NCBI GenBank assembly: GCA_037127255.1
Contig: JBANSL010000004.1
Coordinates: forward strand, 62,001 to 126,000
Length of the DNA stretch: 64,000 nucleotides
Reading direction: 5' to 3'
Source: Persicaria tinctoria
Lineage: Eukaryota > Streptophyta > Magnoliopsida > Caryophyllales > Polygonaceae
This document shows positions 10,297-24,700 of this stretch, piece by piece; the first letter of the stretch is position 1; every line of letters begins with the position of its first letter. The position numbers were made by a program, and so were the translations under genes. The notes under the pieces were generated by a model, which saw nothing but the letters and a program-made list of their open reading frames with translations, made no database searches and had not been told where the DNA came from.

Positions 10297-13200
10297 TGCT
10301 TAAGATTTCGATATATTTTCGTGTACAGTACTCTATGAGAAAATGGCGACATATGCGACGGACGTAAAATAGGGAATATTAGTCTCCGATTCAATAAATA
10401 CAATATAAAACTTGTATCTACCAAGTTACAGAGTCATTAGAGTTGAGGCTCTGCCATTTTGGATAGCTTAAGATTTCGATATATTTTCGTGTACAGTACC
10501 CTATGAGAAAATGGCGAAATATGCGACGGACTTAAAATAGGGAATATTGGTCTCCGATTCAATAAACACAATGTAAAACTTGTATCTACCAAGTTACAGA
10601 ATCATTAGAGTTGAGGCTCTACCATTTTGGATAGCTTAAGATTTCGATATATTTTCGTGTACAGTACCCTATGAGAAAATTGCGAAATATGCGACAGACT
10701 TAAAATAGGGAATATTGGTATCCGATTCAATAAATAGAATATAAAACTTGTATCTACCAAGTTACAGAGTCATTAGGGTTGAGGCTCTGCCATTTTGGAT
10801 TACTTAAGATTTCGATATATTTTCGTGTACAGTACCCTATGAGAAAATGGCGAAATATACGACGGACTTAAAATAGGGAATATTGGTCTCCGATTCAATA
10901 AATACAATATAAAACTTGTATCTACCAAGTTACAGAGTCTTTAGAGTTGAGGCTCTGCCATTTTGGATAGCTTAAGATTTCGATATATTTTCGTGTACAG
11001 TACCCTATGAGAAAATGGCGAAATATGCGACGGACTTAAAATAGGGAATATTGGTCTCCGATTCAATAAATACAATATAAAACTTGTATCTACCAAGTTA
11101 CAGAGTCATTAGAGTTGAGGCTCTACCATTTTGGATAGCTTAAGATTTCGATATATTTTCGTGTACAGTACCCTATGAGAAAATTGCGAAATATGCGACA
11201 GACTTAAAATAGGGAATATTGGTATCCGATTCAATAAATAGAATATAAAACTTGTATCTACCAAGTTACAGAGTCATTAGGGTTGAGGCTCTGCCATTTT
11301 GGATTGCTTAAGATTTCGATATATTTTCGTGTACAGTACCCTATGAGAAAATGACGAAATATGCGACGGACTTAAAACATGGAATATTGGTATCCGATTC
11401 AATAAATACAATATAAAACTTGTATCTACCAAGTGACAGAGTTATTAGAGTTGAGGCTCTGCCATTTTGGATTGCTTAAGATTTCGATATATTTTCGTGT
11501 ACAGTACCCTATGAGAAAATGGCGAAATATGCGACGGATGTAAAATAGGGAATATTAGTCTCCGATTCAATAAATACAATATAAAACTTGTATCTACCAA
11601 GTTACAGAGTCATTAGAGTTGAGGCTCTGCCATTTTGGATAGCTTAAGATTTCGATATATTTTCGTGTACAGTACCCTATGAGAAAATGGCGAAATATGC
11701 GACGGATGTAAAATAGGGAATATTAGTCTCCGATTCAATAAATACAATATAAAACTTGTATCTACCAAGTTACAGAGTCATTAGGGTTGAGGCTCTGCCA
11801 TTTTGGATTGCTTAAGATTTCGATATATTTTCGTGTACAGTACCCTATGAGAAAATGACGAAATATGCGACGGACTTAAAACATGGAATATTGGTATCCG
11901 ATTCAATAAATACAATATAAAACTTGTATCTACCAAGTGACAGAGTTATTAGAGTTGAGGCTCTGCCATTTTGGATTGCTTAAGATTTCGATATATTTTC
12001 GTGTACAGTACTCTATGAGAAAATGGCGACATATGCGACGGACGTAAAATAGGGAATATTAGTCTCCGATTCAATAAATACAATATAAAACTTGTATCTA
12101 CCAAGTTACAGAGTCATTAGAGTTGAGGCTCTGCCATTTTGGATAGCTTAAGATTTCGATATATTTTCGTGTACAGTACCCTATGAGAAAATGGCGAAAT
12201 ATGCGACGGACTTAAAATAGGGAATATTGGTCTCCGATTCAATAAACACAATGTAAAACTTGTATCTACCAAGTTACAGAATCATTAGAGTTGAGGCTCT
12301 ACCATTTTGGATAGCTTAAGATTTCGATATATTTTCGTGTACAGTACCCTATGAGAAAATTGCGAAATATGCGACAGACTTAAAATAGGGAATATTGGTA
12401 TCCGATTCAATAAATAGAATATAAAACTTGTATCTACCAAGTTACAGAGTCATTAGGGTTGAGGCTCTGCCATTTTGGATTACTTAAGATTTCGATATAT
12501 TTTCGTGTACAGTACCCTATGAGAAAATGGCGAAATATACGACGGACTTAAAATAGGGAATATTGGTCTCCGATTCAATAAATACAATATAAAACTTGTA
12601 TCTACCAAGTTACAGAGTCTTTAGAGTTGAGGCTCTGCCATTTTGGATAGCTTAAGATTTCGATATATTTTCGTGTACAGTACCCTATGAGAAAATGGCG
12701 AAATATGCGACGGACTTAAAATAGGGAATATTGGTCTCCGATTCAATAAATACAATATAAAACTTGTATCTACCAAGTTACAGAGTCATTAGAGTTGAGG
12801 CTCTACCATTTTGGATAGCTTAAGATTTCGATATATTTTCGTGTACAGTACCCTATGAGAAAATTGCGAAATATGCGACAGACTTAAAATAGGGAATATT
12901 GGTATCCGATTCAATAAATAGAATATAAAACTTGTATCTACCAAGTTACAGAGTCATTAGGGTTGAGGCTCTGCCATTTTGGATTGCTTAAGATTTCGAT
13001 ATATTTTCGTGTACAGTACCCTATGAGAAAATGACGAAATATGCGACGGACTTAAAACATGGAATATTGGTATCCGATTCAATAAATACAATATAAAACT
13101 TGTATCTACCAAGTGACAGAGTTATTAGAGTTGAGGCTCTGCCATTTTGGATTGCTTAAGATTTCGATATATTTTCGTGTACAGTACCCTATGAGAAAAT

Positions 13201-13470
13201 GGCGAAATATGCGACGGATGTAAAATAGGGAATATTAGTCTCCGATTCAATAAATACAATATAAAACTTGTATCTACCAAGTTACAGAGTCATTAGAGTT
13301 GAGGCTCTGCCATTTTGGATAGCTTAAGATTTCGATATATTTTCGTGTACAGTACCCTATGAGAAAATGGCGAAATATGCGACGGATGTAAAATAGGGAA
13401 TATTAGTCTCCGATTCAATAAATACAATATAAAACTTGTATCTACCAAGTTACAGAGTCATTAGAGTTGA
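10247..13470 (-). repeat. Inverted satellite block, 10-mer HOR of 1680 bp
   Basis: About 19 units in minus orientation. Copies start at 10254 and 11934, 1680 bp apart. Both carry AATATACGACGG (10858, 12538), AACACAATG (10567, 12247), ATGACGAAAT (11354, 13034) and GGATGTAAAAT. The second copy is cut by J2. The block mirrors plus-strand 9404 down to 8418 base for base (coordinates sum to 19658), then continues with the mirror of about 7220-7030 (sum 18482), a jump of exactly seven monomers. It is an inverted duplication, because the source is still present. Confidence 0.9.
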
Positions 13471-13503
13471 GACTCTGTAACTTGGTAGATACAAGTTTTA
13501 TAT
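13427..13503. repeat. J2: minus-to-plus palindromic junction
   Basis: Perfect 33-base arms (13427-13459 and 13471-13503) flank 11 bases ATTAGAGTTGA. The minus-strand unit stops at about 13470-13471 within its ...GAGTTGAG and plus units resume at GACTCTG. At most one base of overlap exists, so the join is essentially blunt, unlike J1. The right arm ends exactly where a deletion begins in the next unit. Confidence 0.9.
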
Positions 13504-13566
13504 CGAAATCTTAAGCTATCCAAAATGGCAGAGCCTCAACTCTAAAGACTCTGAAACTTGGTAGAT
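13491..13566 (+). repeat. Truncated monomer, 76 bp (92-bp deletion)
   Basis: ACAAGTTTTATAT is followed directly by CGAAATCTTAAG, so unit positions 14-105 are missing. Both deletion ends carry TATAT (positions 9-13 and 101-105), a five-base microhomology. This is the only grossly shortened monomer I found. It sits immediately beside J2, which suggests both arose in one event. Confidence 0.9.
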
Positions 13567-16500
13567 ACAAGTTTTATATTGTATTTATTGAATCGGAGAC
13601 TAATATTCCCTATTTTACGTCCGTCGCATATTTCGCCATTTTCTCATAGGGTATTGTACACGAAAATATATCGAAATCTTAAGCAATCCAAAATGGCAGA
13701 GCCTCAACTCTAATGACTCTGTAACTTGGTAGATACAAGTTTTATATTGTATTTGTTGAATCGGATACCAATATTCCATGTTTTAAGTCCGTCGCATATG
13801 TCGCCATTTTCTCATAGAGTACTGTACACGAAAATATATCGAAATCTTAAGCTATCCAAAACGGCAGAGCCTCAACTCTAATGACTCTGTAACTTGGTAG
13901 ATACAAGTTTTATATTGTATTTATTGAATCGGAGACCAATATTCCATGTCTTAAGTCCGTCGCATATTTCGCAATTTTCTCATAGGGTACTGTACACGAA
14001 AATATATCGAAATCTTAAGCAATCCAAAATGGCAGAGCCTCAACTCTAATGATTCTGTAACTTGGTAGATACAAGTTTTATATTGTATTTATTGAATCGG
14101 AGACCAATATTCCCTATTTTAAGTCCGTCGCATATTTCGCCATTTTCTCATAGGGTACTGTACACGAAAATATATCGAAATCTTAAGCTATCCAAAATGG
14201 CAGAGCCTCAACTCTAATGACTCTGAAACTTGGTAGATACAGGTTTTATATTGTATTTATTGAATCGGAGACTAATATTCCCTATTTTACGTCCGTCGCA
14301 TATTTCGCCATTTTCTCATAGGGTATTGTACACGAAAATATATCGAAATCTTAAGCAATCCAAAATGGCAGAGCCTCAACTCTAATGATTCTGTAACTTG
14401 GTAGATACAAGTTTTATATTTTATTTATTGAATCGGAGACCAATATTCCCTATTTTAAGTCCGTCGCATATTTCGCCATTTTCTCATAGGGTACTGTACA
14501 CGAAAATATATCGAAATCTTAAGCTATCCAAAATGGCAGAGCCTCAACTCTAAAGACTCTGTAACTTGGTAGATACAAGTTTTATATTGTATTTATTGAA
14601 TCGGAGACCAATATTCCCTATTTTAAGTCCGTCGCATATTTCGCCATTTTCTCATAGGGTACTGTACACGAAAATATATCGAAATCTTAAGTAATCCAAA
14701 ATGGCAGAGCCTCAACCCTAATGACTCTGTAACTTGGTAGATACAAGTTTTATATTCTATTTATTGAATCGGATACCAATATTCCCTATTTTAAGTCCGT
14801 CGCATATTTCGCCATTTTCTCATAGGGTACTGTACACGAAAATATATCGAAATCTTAAGCTATCCAAAATGGCAGAGCCTCAACTCTAAAGACTCTGTAA
14901 CTTGGTAGATACAAGTTTTATATTGTATTTATTGAATCGGAGACCAATATTCCCTATTTTAAGTCCGTCGCATATGTCGCCATTTTCTCATAGAGTACTG
15001 TACACGAAAATATATCGAAATCTTAAGCTATCCAAAATGGCAGAGCCTCAACTCTAATGACTCTGTAACTTGGTAGATACAAGTTTTTTATTCTATTTAT
15101 TGAATCGGATACCAATATTCCCTATTTTAAGTCTGTCGCATATTTTGCAATTTTCTCATAGGGTATTGTACACGAAAATATATCGAAATCTTAAGCTATC
15201 CAAAATGGTAGAGCCTCAACTCTAATGACTCTGTAACTTGGTAGATACAAGTTTTATATTGTATTTATTGAATCGGAGACCAATATTCCCTATTTTAAGT
15301 CCGTCGCATATTTCGCCATTTTCTCATAGGGTACTGTACACGAAAATATATCGAAATCTTAAGCTATCCAAAATGGCAGAGCCTCAACTCTAATGACTCT
15401 GAAACTTGGTAGATACAGGTTTTATATTGTATTTATTGAATCGGAGACTAATATTCCCTATTTTACGTCCGTCGCATATTTCGCCATTTTCTCATAGGGT
15501 ATTGTACACGAAAATATATCGAAATCTTAAGCAATCCAAAATGGCAGAGCCTCAACTCTAATGACTCTGTAACTTGGTAGATACAAGTTTTATATTGTAT
15601 TTATTGAATCGGATACCAATATTCCATGTTTTAAGTCCGTCGCATATGTCGCCATTTTCTCATAGAGTACTGTACACGAAAATATATCGAAATCTTAAGC
15701 TATCCAAAATGGCAGAGCCTCAACTCTAATGACTCTGTAACTTGGTAGATACAAGTTTTATATTGTATTTATTGAATCGGAGACCAATATTCCATGTCTT
15801 AAGTCCGTCGCATATTTCGCAATTTTCTCATAGGGTACTGTACACGAAAATATATCGAAATCTTAAGCAATCCAAAATGGCAGCGCCTCAACTCTAATGA
15901 TTCTGTAACTTGGTAGATACAAGTTTTATATTGTATTTATTGAATCGGAGACCAATATTCCCTATTTTAAGTCCGTCGCATATTTCGCCATTTTCTCATA
16001 GGGTACTGTACACGAAAATATATCGAAATCTTAAGCTATCCAAATGGCAGAGCCTCAACTCTAATGACTCTGTAACTTGGTAGATACAAGTTTTATATTG
16101 TATTTATTGAATCGGAGACTAATATTCCCTATTTTACGTCCGTCGCATATTTCGCCATTTTCTCATAGGGTATTGTACACGAAAATATATCGAAATCTTA
16201 AGCAATCCAAAATGGCAGAGCCTCAACTCTAATGACTCTGTAACTTGGTAGATACAAGTTTTATATTGTATTTATTGAATCGGATACCAATATTCCATGT
16301 TTTAAGTCCGTCGCATATGTCGCCATTTTCTCATAGAGTACTGTACACGAAAATATATCGAAATCTTAAGCTATCCAAAATGGCAGAGCCTCAACTCTAA
16401 TGATTCTGTAACTTGGTAGATACAAGTTTTATATTGTATTTATTGAATCGGAGACCAATATTCCCTATTTTAAGTCCGTCGCATATTTCGCCATTTTCTC

Positions 16501-19500
16501 ATAGGGTACTGTACACGAAAATATATCGAAATCTTAAGCTATCCAAAATGGCAGAGCCTCAACTCTAAAGACTCTGTAACTTGGTAGATACAAGTTTTAT
16601 ATTGTATTTATTGAATCGGAGACCAATATTCCCTATTTTAAGTCCGTCGCATATTTCGCCATTTTCTCATAGGGTACTGTACACGAAAATATATCGAAAT
16701 CTTAAGTAATCCAAAATGGCAGAGCCTCAACCCTAATGACTCTGTAACTTGGTAGATACAAGTTTTATATTCTATTTATTGAATCGGATACCAATATTCC
16801 CTATTTTAAGTCTGTCGCATATTTCGCAATTTTCTCATAGGGTACTGTACACGAAAATATATCGAAATCTTAAGCTATCCAAAATGGTAGAGCCTCAACT
16901 CTAATGATTCTGTAACTTGGTAGATACAAGTTTTATATTGTATTTATTGAATCGGAGACCAATATTCCCTATTTTAAGTCCGTCGCATATTTCGCCATTT
17001 TCTCATAGGGTACTGTACACGAAAATATATCGAAATCTTAAGCTATCCAAAATGGCAGAGCCTCAACTCTAATGACTCTGTAACTTGGTAGATACAAGTT
17101 TTATATTGTATTTATTGAATCGGAGACTAATATTCCCTATTTTACGTCCGTCGCATATTTCGCCATTTTCTCATAGGGTATTGTACACGAAAATATATCG
17201 AAATCTTAAGCAATCCAAAATGGCAGAGCCTCAACTCTAATGACTCTGTAACTTGGTAGATACAAGTTTTATATTGTATTTATTGAATCGGATACCAATA
17301 TTCCATGTTTTAAGTCCGTCGCATATGTCGCCATTTTCTCATAGAGTACTGTACACGAAAATATATCGAAATCTTAAGCTATCCAAAACGGCAGAGCCTC
17401 AACTCTAATGACTCTGTAACTTGGTAGATACAAGTTTTATATTGTATTTATTGAATCGGAGACCAATATTCCATGTCTTAAGTCCGTCGCATATTTCGCA
17501 ATTTTCTCATAGGGTACTGTACACGAAAATATATCGAAATCTTAAGCAATCCAAAATGGCAGAGCCTCAACTCTAATGATTCTGTAACTTGGTAGATACA
17601 AGTTTTATATTGTATTTATTGAATCGGAGACCAATATTCCCTATTTTAAGTCCGTCGCATATTTCGCCATTTTCTCATAGGGTACTGTACACGAAAATAT
17701 ATCGAAATCTTAAGCTATCCAAAATGGCAGAGCCTCAACTCTAATGACTCTGAAACTTGGTAGATACAGGTTTTATATTGTATTTATTGAATCGGAGACT
17801 AATATTCCCTATTTTACGTCCGTCGCATATTTCGCCATTTTCTCATAGGGTATTGTACACGAAAATATATCGAAATCTTAAGCAATCCAAAATGGCAGAG
17901 CCTCAACTCTAATGATTCTGTAACTTGGTAGATACAAGTTTTATATTTTATTTATTGAATCGGAGACCAATATTCCCTATTTTAAGTCCGTCGCATATTT
18001 CGCCATTTTCTCATAGGGTACTGTACACGAAAATATATCGAAATCTTAAGCTATCCAAAATGGCAGAGCCTCAACTCTAAAGACTCTGTAACTTGGTAGA
18101 TACAAGTTTTATATTGTATTTATTGAATCGGAGACCAATATTCCCTATTTTAAGTCCGTCGCATATTTCGCCATTTTCTCATAGGGTACTGTACACGAAA
18201 ATATATCGAAATCTTAAGTAATCCAAAATGGCAGAGCCTCAACCCTAATGACTCTGTAACTTGGTAGATACAAGTTTTATATTCTATTTATTGAATCGGA
18301 TACCAATATTCCCTATTTTAAGTCCGTCGCATATTTCGCCATTTTCTCATAGGGTACTGTACACGAAAATATATCGAAATCTTAAGCTATCCAAAATGGC
18401 AGAGCCTCAACTCTAAAGACTCTGTAACTTGGTAGATACAAGTTTTATATTGTATTTATTGAATCGGAGACCAATATTCCCTATTTTAAGTCCGTCGCAT
18501 ATGTCGCCATTTTCTCATAGAGTACTGTACACGAAAATATATCGAAATCTTAAGCTATCCAAAATGGCAGAGCCTCAACTCTAATGACTCTGTAACTTGG
18601 TAGATACAAGTTTTTTATTCTATTTATTGAATCGGATACCAATATTCCCTATTTTAAGTCTGTCGCATATTTTGCAATTTTCTCATAGGGTATTGTACAC
18701 GAAAATATATCGAAATCTTAAGCTATCCAAAATGGTAGAGCCTCAACTCTAATGACTCTGTAACTTGGTAGATACAAGTTTTATATTGTATTTATTGAAT
18801 CGGAGACCAATATTCCCTATTTTAAGTCCGTCGCATATTTCGCCATTTTCTCATAGGGTACTGTACACGAAAATATATCGAAATCTTAAGCTATCCAAAA
18901 TGGCAGAGCCTCAACTCTAATGACTCTGAAACTTGGTAGATACAGGTTTTATATTGTATTTATTGAATCGGAGACTAATATTCCCTATTTTACGTCCGTC
19001 GCATATTTCGCCATTTTCTCATAGGGTATTGTACACGAAAATATATCGAAATCTTAAGCAATCCAAAATGGCAGAGCCTCAACTCTAATGACTCTGTAAC
19101 TTGGTAGATACAAGTTTTATATTGTATTTATTGAATCGGATACCAATATTCCATGTTTTAAGTCCGTCGCATATGTCGCCATTTTCTCATAGAGTACTGT
19201 ACACGAAAATATATCGAAATCTTAAGCTATCCAAAATGGCAGAGCCTCAACTCTAATGACTCTGTAACTTGGTAGATACAAGTTTTATATTGTATTTATT
19301 GAATCGGAGACCAATATTCCATGTCTTAAGTCCGTCGCATATTTCGCAATTTTCTCATAGGGTACTGTACACGAAAATATATCGAAATCTTAAGCAATCC
19401 AAAATGGCAGCGCCTCAACTCTAATGATTCTGTAACTTGGTAGATACAAGTTTTATATTGTATTTATTGAATCGGAGACCAATATTCCCTATTTTAAGTC

Positions 19501-20620
19501 CGTCGCATATTTCGCCATTTTCTCATAGGGTACTGTACACGAAAATATATCGAAATCTTAAGCTATCCAAATGGCAGAGCCTCAACTCTAATGACTCTGT
19601 AACTTGGTAGATACAAGTTTTATATTGTATTTATTGAATCGGAGACTAATATTCCCTATTTTACGTCCGTCGCATATTTCGCCATTTTCTCATAGGGTAT
19701 TGTACACGAAAATATATCGAAATCTTAAGCAATCCAAAATGGCAGAGCCTCAACTCTAATGACTCTGTAACTTGGTAGATACAAGTTTTATATTGTATTT
19801 ATTGAATCGGATACCAATATTCCATGTTTTAAGTCCGTCGCATATGTCGCCATTTTCTCATAGAGTACTGTACACGAAAATATATCGAAATCTTAAGCTA
19901 TCCAAAATGGCAGAGCCTCAACTCTAATGATTCTGTAACTTGGTAGATACAAGTTTTATATTGTATTTATTGAATCGGAGACCAATATTCCCTATTTTAA
20001 GTCCGTCGCATATTTCGCCATTTTCTCATAGGGTACTGTACACGAAAATATATCGAAATCTTAAGCTATCCAAAATGGCAGAGCCTCAACTCTAAAGACT
20101 CTGTAACTTGGTAGATACAAGTTTTATATTGTATTTATTGAATCGGAGACCAATATTCCCTATTTTAAGTCCGTCGCATATTTCGCCATTTTCTCATAGG
20201 GTACTGTACACGAAAATATATCGAAATCTTAAGTAATCCAAAATGGCAGAGCCTCAACCCTAATGACTCTGTAACTTGGTAGATACAAGTTTTATATTCT
20301 ATTTATTGAATCGGATACCAATATTCCCTATTTTAAGTCTGTCGCATATTTCGCAATTTTCTCATAGGGTACTGTACACGAAAATATATCGAAATCTTAA
20401 GCTATCCAAAATGGTAGAGCCTCAACTCTAATGATTCTGTAACTTGGTAGATACAAGTTTTATATTGTATTTATTGAATCGGAGACCAATATTCCCTATT
20501 TTAAGTCCGTCGCATATTTCGCCATTTTCTCATAGGGTACTGTACACGAAAATATATCGAAATCTTAAGCTATCCAAAATGGCAGAGCCTCAACTCTAAT
20601 GACTCTGTAACTTGGTAGAT
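13567..20620 (+). repeat. 21-monomer HOR, 3527 bp, two copies
   Basis: Copies begin at 13567 and 17094 with GGAGACTAAT...TTTTACGTCC units. Spacing is 3527 bp (21 x 168 - 1). The missing base is an A in CTATCCAAATGG at about 16041 and 19569. Shared private marks at constant spacing are GACTCTGAAACTTGG with ATACAGG (14221/17748 and 15397/18924), CAGCGCC (15881/19408), ATATTTTATTT (14407/17934) and CCAAAACGGC. Copy one starts right after the J2 truncated monomer. The start of a third copy at 20621 lacks the first monomer. Confidence 0.93.
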
Positions 20621-21796
20621 ACAAGTTTTATATTGTATTTATTGAATCGGATACCAATATTCCATGTTTTAAGTCCGTCGCATATGTCGCCATTTTCTCA
20701 TAGAGTACTGTACACGAAAATATATCGAAATCTTAAGCTATCCAAAATGGCAGAGCCTCAACTCTAATGACTCTGTAACTTGGTAGATACAAGTTTTATA
20801 TTGTATTTATTGAATCGGAGACCAATATTCCATGTCTTAAGTCCGTCGCATATTTCGTAATTTTCTCATAGGGTACTGTACACGAAAATATATCGAAATC
20901 TTAAGCAATCCAAAATGGCAGAGCCTCAACTCTAATGATTCTGTAACTTGGTAGATACAAGTTTTATATTGTATTTATTGAATCGGAGACCAATATTCCC
21001 TATTTTAAGTCCGTCGCATATTTCGCCATTTTCTCATAGGGTACTGTACACGAAAATATATCGAAATCTTAAGCTATCCAAAATGGCAGAGCCTCAACTC
21101 TAATGATTCTGTAACTTGGTAGATACAAGTTTTATATTGTATTTATTGAATCGGAGACCAATATTCCCTATTTTAAGTCCGTCGCATATTTCGCCATTTT
21201 CTCATAGGGTACTGTACACGAAAATATATCGAAATCTTAAGCAATCCAAAATGGCAGAGCCTCAACTCTAATGACTCTGTAACTTGGTAGATACAAGTTT
21301 TATATTGTATTTGTTGAATCGGATACCAATATTCCATGTTTTAAGTCCGTCGCATATGTCGCCATTTTCTCATAGAGTACTGTACACGAAAATATATCGA
21401 AATCTTAAGCTATCCAAAATGGCAGAGCCTCAACTCTAATGACTCTGTAACTTGGTAGATACAAGTTTTATATTGTATTTATTGAATCGGAGACCAATAT
21501 TCCATGTCTTAAGTCCGTCGCATATTTCGCAATTTTCTCATAGGGTACTGTACACGAAAATATATCGAAATCTTAAGCAATCCAAAATGGCAGAGCCTCA
21601 ACTCTAATGATTCTGTAACTTGGTAGATACAAGTTTTATATTGTATTTATTGAATCGGAGACCAATATTCCCTATTTTAAGTCCGTCGCATATTTCGCCA
21701 TTTTCTCATAGGGTACTGTACACGAAAATATATCGAAATCTTAAGCTATCCAAAATGGCAGAGCCTCAACTCTAATGACTCTGAAACTTGGTAGAT
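20621..21796 (+). repeat. Seven-unit remnant between two HORs
   Basis: These units resemble the 21-mer from its second monomer onward but soon depart. The unit at 21293 carries TATTTGTTG, otherwise seen at 13735 in copy one. The unit at 20789 has TTTCGTAATT in place of TTTCGCAATT. The block ends with GACTCTGAAACTTGG at 21779, 2855 bp (17 x 168 - 1) after its previous occurrence, so about four units are missing relative to the 21-mer. Confidence 0.8.
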
Positions 21797-24700
21797 ACAG
21801 GTTTTATATTGTATTTATTGAATCGGAGACTAATATTCCCTATTTTACGTCCGTCGCATATTTCGCCATTTTCTCATAGGCTATTGTACACGAAAATATA
21901 TCGAAATCTTAAGCAATCCAAAATGGCAGAGCCTCAACTCTAATGACTCTGTAACTTGGTAGATACAAGTTTTATATTGTATTTATTGAATCGGATACCA
22001 ATATTCCATGTTTTAAGTCCGTCGCATATGTCGCCATTTTCTCATAGAGTACTGTACACGAAAATATATCGAAATCTTAAGCTATCCAAAATGGCAGAGC
22101 CTCAACTCTAATGACTCTGTAACTTGGTAGATACAGGTTTTATATTGTATTTATTGAATCGGAGACCAATATTCCATGTCTTAAGTCCGTCGCATATTTC
22201 GCAATTTTCTCATAGGGTACTGTACACGAAAATATATCGAAATCTTAAGCAATCCAAAATGGCAGCGCCTCAACTCTAATGATTCTGTAACTTGGTAGAT
22301 ACAAGTTTTATATTGTATTTATTGAATCGGAGACCAATATTCCCTATTTTAAGTCCGTCGCATATTTCGCCATTTTCTCATAGGGTACTGTACACGAAAA
22401 TATATCGAAATCTTAAGCTATCCAAATGGCAGAGCCTCAACTCTAATGACTCTGTAACTTGGTAGATACAAGTTTTATATTGTATTTATTGAATCGGAGA
22501 CTAATATTCCCTATTTTACGTCCGTCGCATATTTCGCCATTTTCTCATAGGGTATTGTACACGAAAATATATCGAAATCTTAAGCAATCCAAAATGGCAG
22601 AGCCTCAACTCTAATGACTCTGTAACTTGGTAGATACAAGTTTTATATTGTATTTATTGAATCGGATACCAATATTCCATGTTTTAAGTCCGTCGCATAT
22701 GTCGCCATTTTCTCATAGAGTACTGTACACGAAAATATATCGAAATCTTAAGCTATCCAAAATGGCAGAGCCTCAACTCTAATGATTCTGTAACTTGGTA
22801 GATACAAGTTTTATATTGTATTTATTGAATCGGAGACCAATATTCCCTATTTTAAGTCCGTCGCATATTTCGCCATTTTCTCATAGGGTACTGTACACGA
22901 AAATATATCGAAATCTTAAGCTATCCAAAATGGCAGAGCCTCAACTCTAAAGACTCTGTAACTTGGTAGATACAAGTTTTATATTGTATTTATTGAATCG
23001 GAGACCAATATTCCCTATTTTAAGTCCGTCGCATATTTCGCCATTTTCTCATAGGGTACTGTACACGAAAATATATCGAAATCTTAAGTAATCCAAAATG
23101 GCAGAGCCTCAACCCTAATGACTCTGTAACTTGGTAGATACAAGTTTTATATTCTATTTATTGAATCGGATACCAATATTCCCTATTTTAAGTCTGTCGC
23201 ATATTTCGCAATTTTCTCATAGGGTACTGTACACGAAAATATATCGAAATCTTAAGCTATCCAAAATGGTAGAGCCTCAACTCTAATGATTCTGTAACTT
23301 GGTAGATACAAGTTTTATATTGTATTTATTGAATCGGAGACCAATATTCCCTATTTTAAGTCCGTCGCATATTTCGCCATTTTCTCATAGGGTACTGTAC
23401 ACGAAAATATATCGAAATCTTAAGCTATCCAAAATGGCAGAGCCTCAACTCTAATGACTCTGTAACTTGGTAGATACAAGTTTTATATTGTATTTATTGA
23501 ATCGGAGACTAATATTCCCTATTTTACGTCCGTCGCATATTTCGCCATTTTCTCATAGGGTATTGTACACGAAAATATATCGAAATCTTAAGCAATCCAA
23601 AATGGCAGAGCCTCAACTCTAATGACTCTGTAACTTTTTAGATACAAGTTTTATATTGTATTTATTGAATCGGATACCAATATTCCATGTTTTAAGTCCG
23701 TCGCATATGTCGCCATTTTCTCATAGAGTACTGTACACGAAAATATATCGAAATCTTAAGCTATCCAAAATGGCAGAGCCTCAACTGTAATGACTCTGTA
23801 ACTTGGTAGATACAAGTTTTATATTGTATTTATTGAATCGGAGACCAATATTCCATGTCTTAAGTCCGTCGCATATTTCGCAATTTTCTCATAGGGTACT
23901 GTACACGAAAATATATCGAAATCTTAAGCAATCCAAAATGGCAGCGCCTCAACTCTAATGATTCTGTAACTTGGTAGATACAAGTTTTATATTGTATTTA
24001 TTGAATCGGAGACCAATATTCCCTATTTTAAGTCCGTCGCATATTTCGCCATTTTCTCATAGGGTACTGTACACGAAAATATATCGAAATCTTAAGCTAT
24101 CCAAATGGTAGAGCCTCAACTCTAATGACTCTGTAACTTGGTAGATACAAGTTTTATATTGTATTTATTGAATTGGAGACTAATATTCCCTATTTTACGT
24201 CCGTCGCATATTTCGCCATTTTCTCATAGGGTATTGTACACGAAAATATATCGAAATCTTAAGCAATCCAAAATGGCAGAGCCTCAACTCTAATGACTCT
24301 GTAACTTGGTAGATACAAGTTTTATATTGTATTTATTGAATCGGATACCAATATTCCATGTTTTAAGTCCGTCGCATATGTCGCCATTTTCTCATAGAGT
24401 ACTGTACACGAAAATATATCGAAATCTTAAGCTATCCAAAATGGCAGAGCCTCAACTCTAATGATTCTGTAACTTGGTAGATACAAGTTTTATATTGTAT
24501 TTATTGAATCGGAGACCAATATTCCCTATTTTAAGTCCGTCGCATATTTCGCCATTTTCTCATAGGGTACTGTACACGAAAATATATCGAAATCTTAAGC
24601 TATCCAAAATGGCAGAGCCTCAACTCTAAAGACTCTGTAACTTGGTAGATACAAGTTTTATATTGTATTTATTGAATCGGAGACCAATATTCCCTATTTT

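Noticed and set aside
10074..10367. 97-codon open frame
   Set aside because: It runs across the J1 fold-back, reading plus units and then the reverse strand of minus units; it is a by-product of the junction.
10247..13470. Inverted block as a transposon with terminal inverted repeats
   Set aside because: The interior is ordinary satellite, there is no target-site duplication or transposase, and the two ends have different breakpoint structures.
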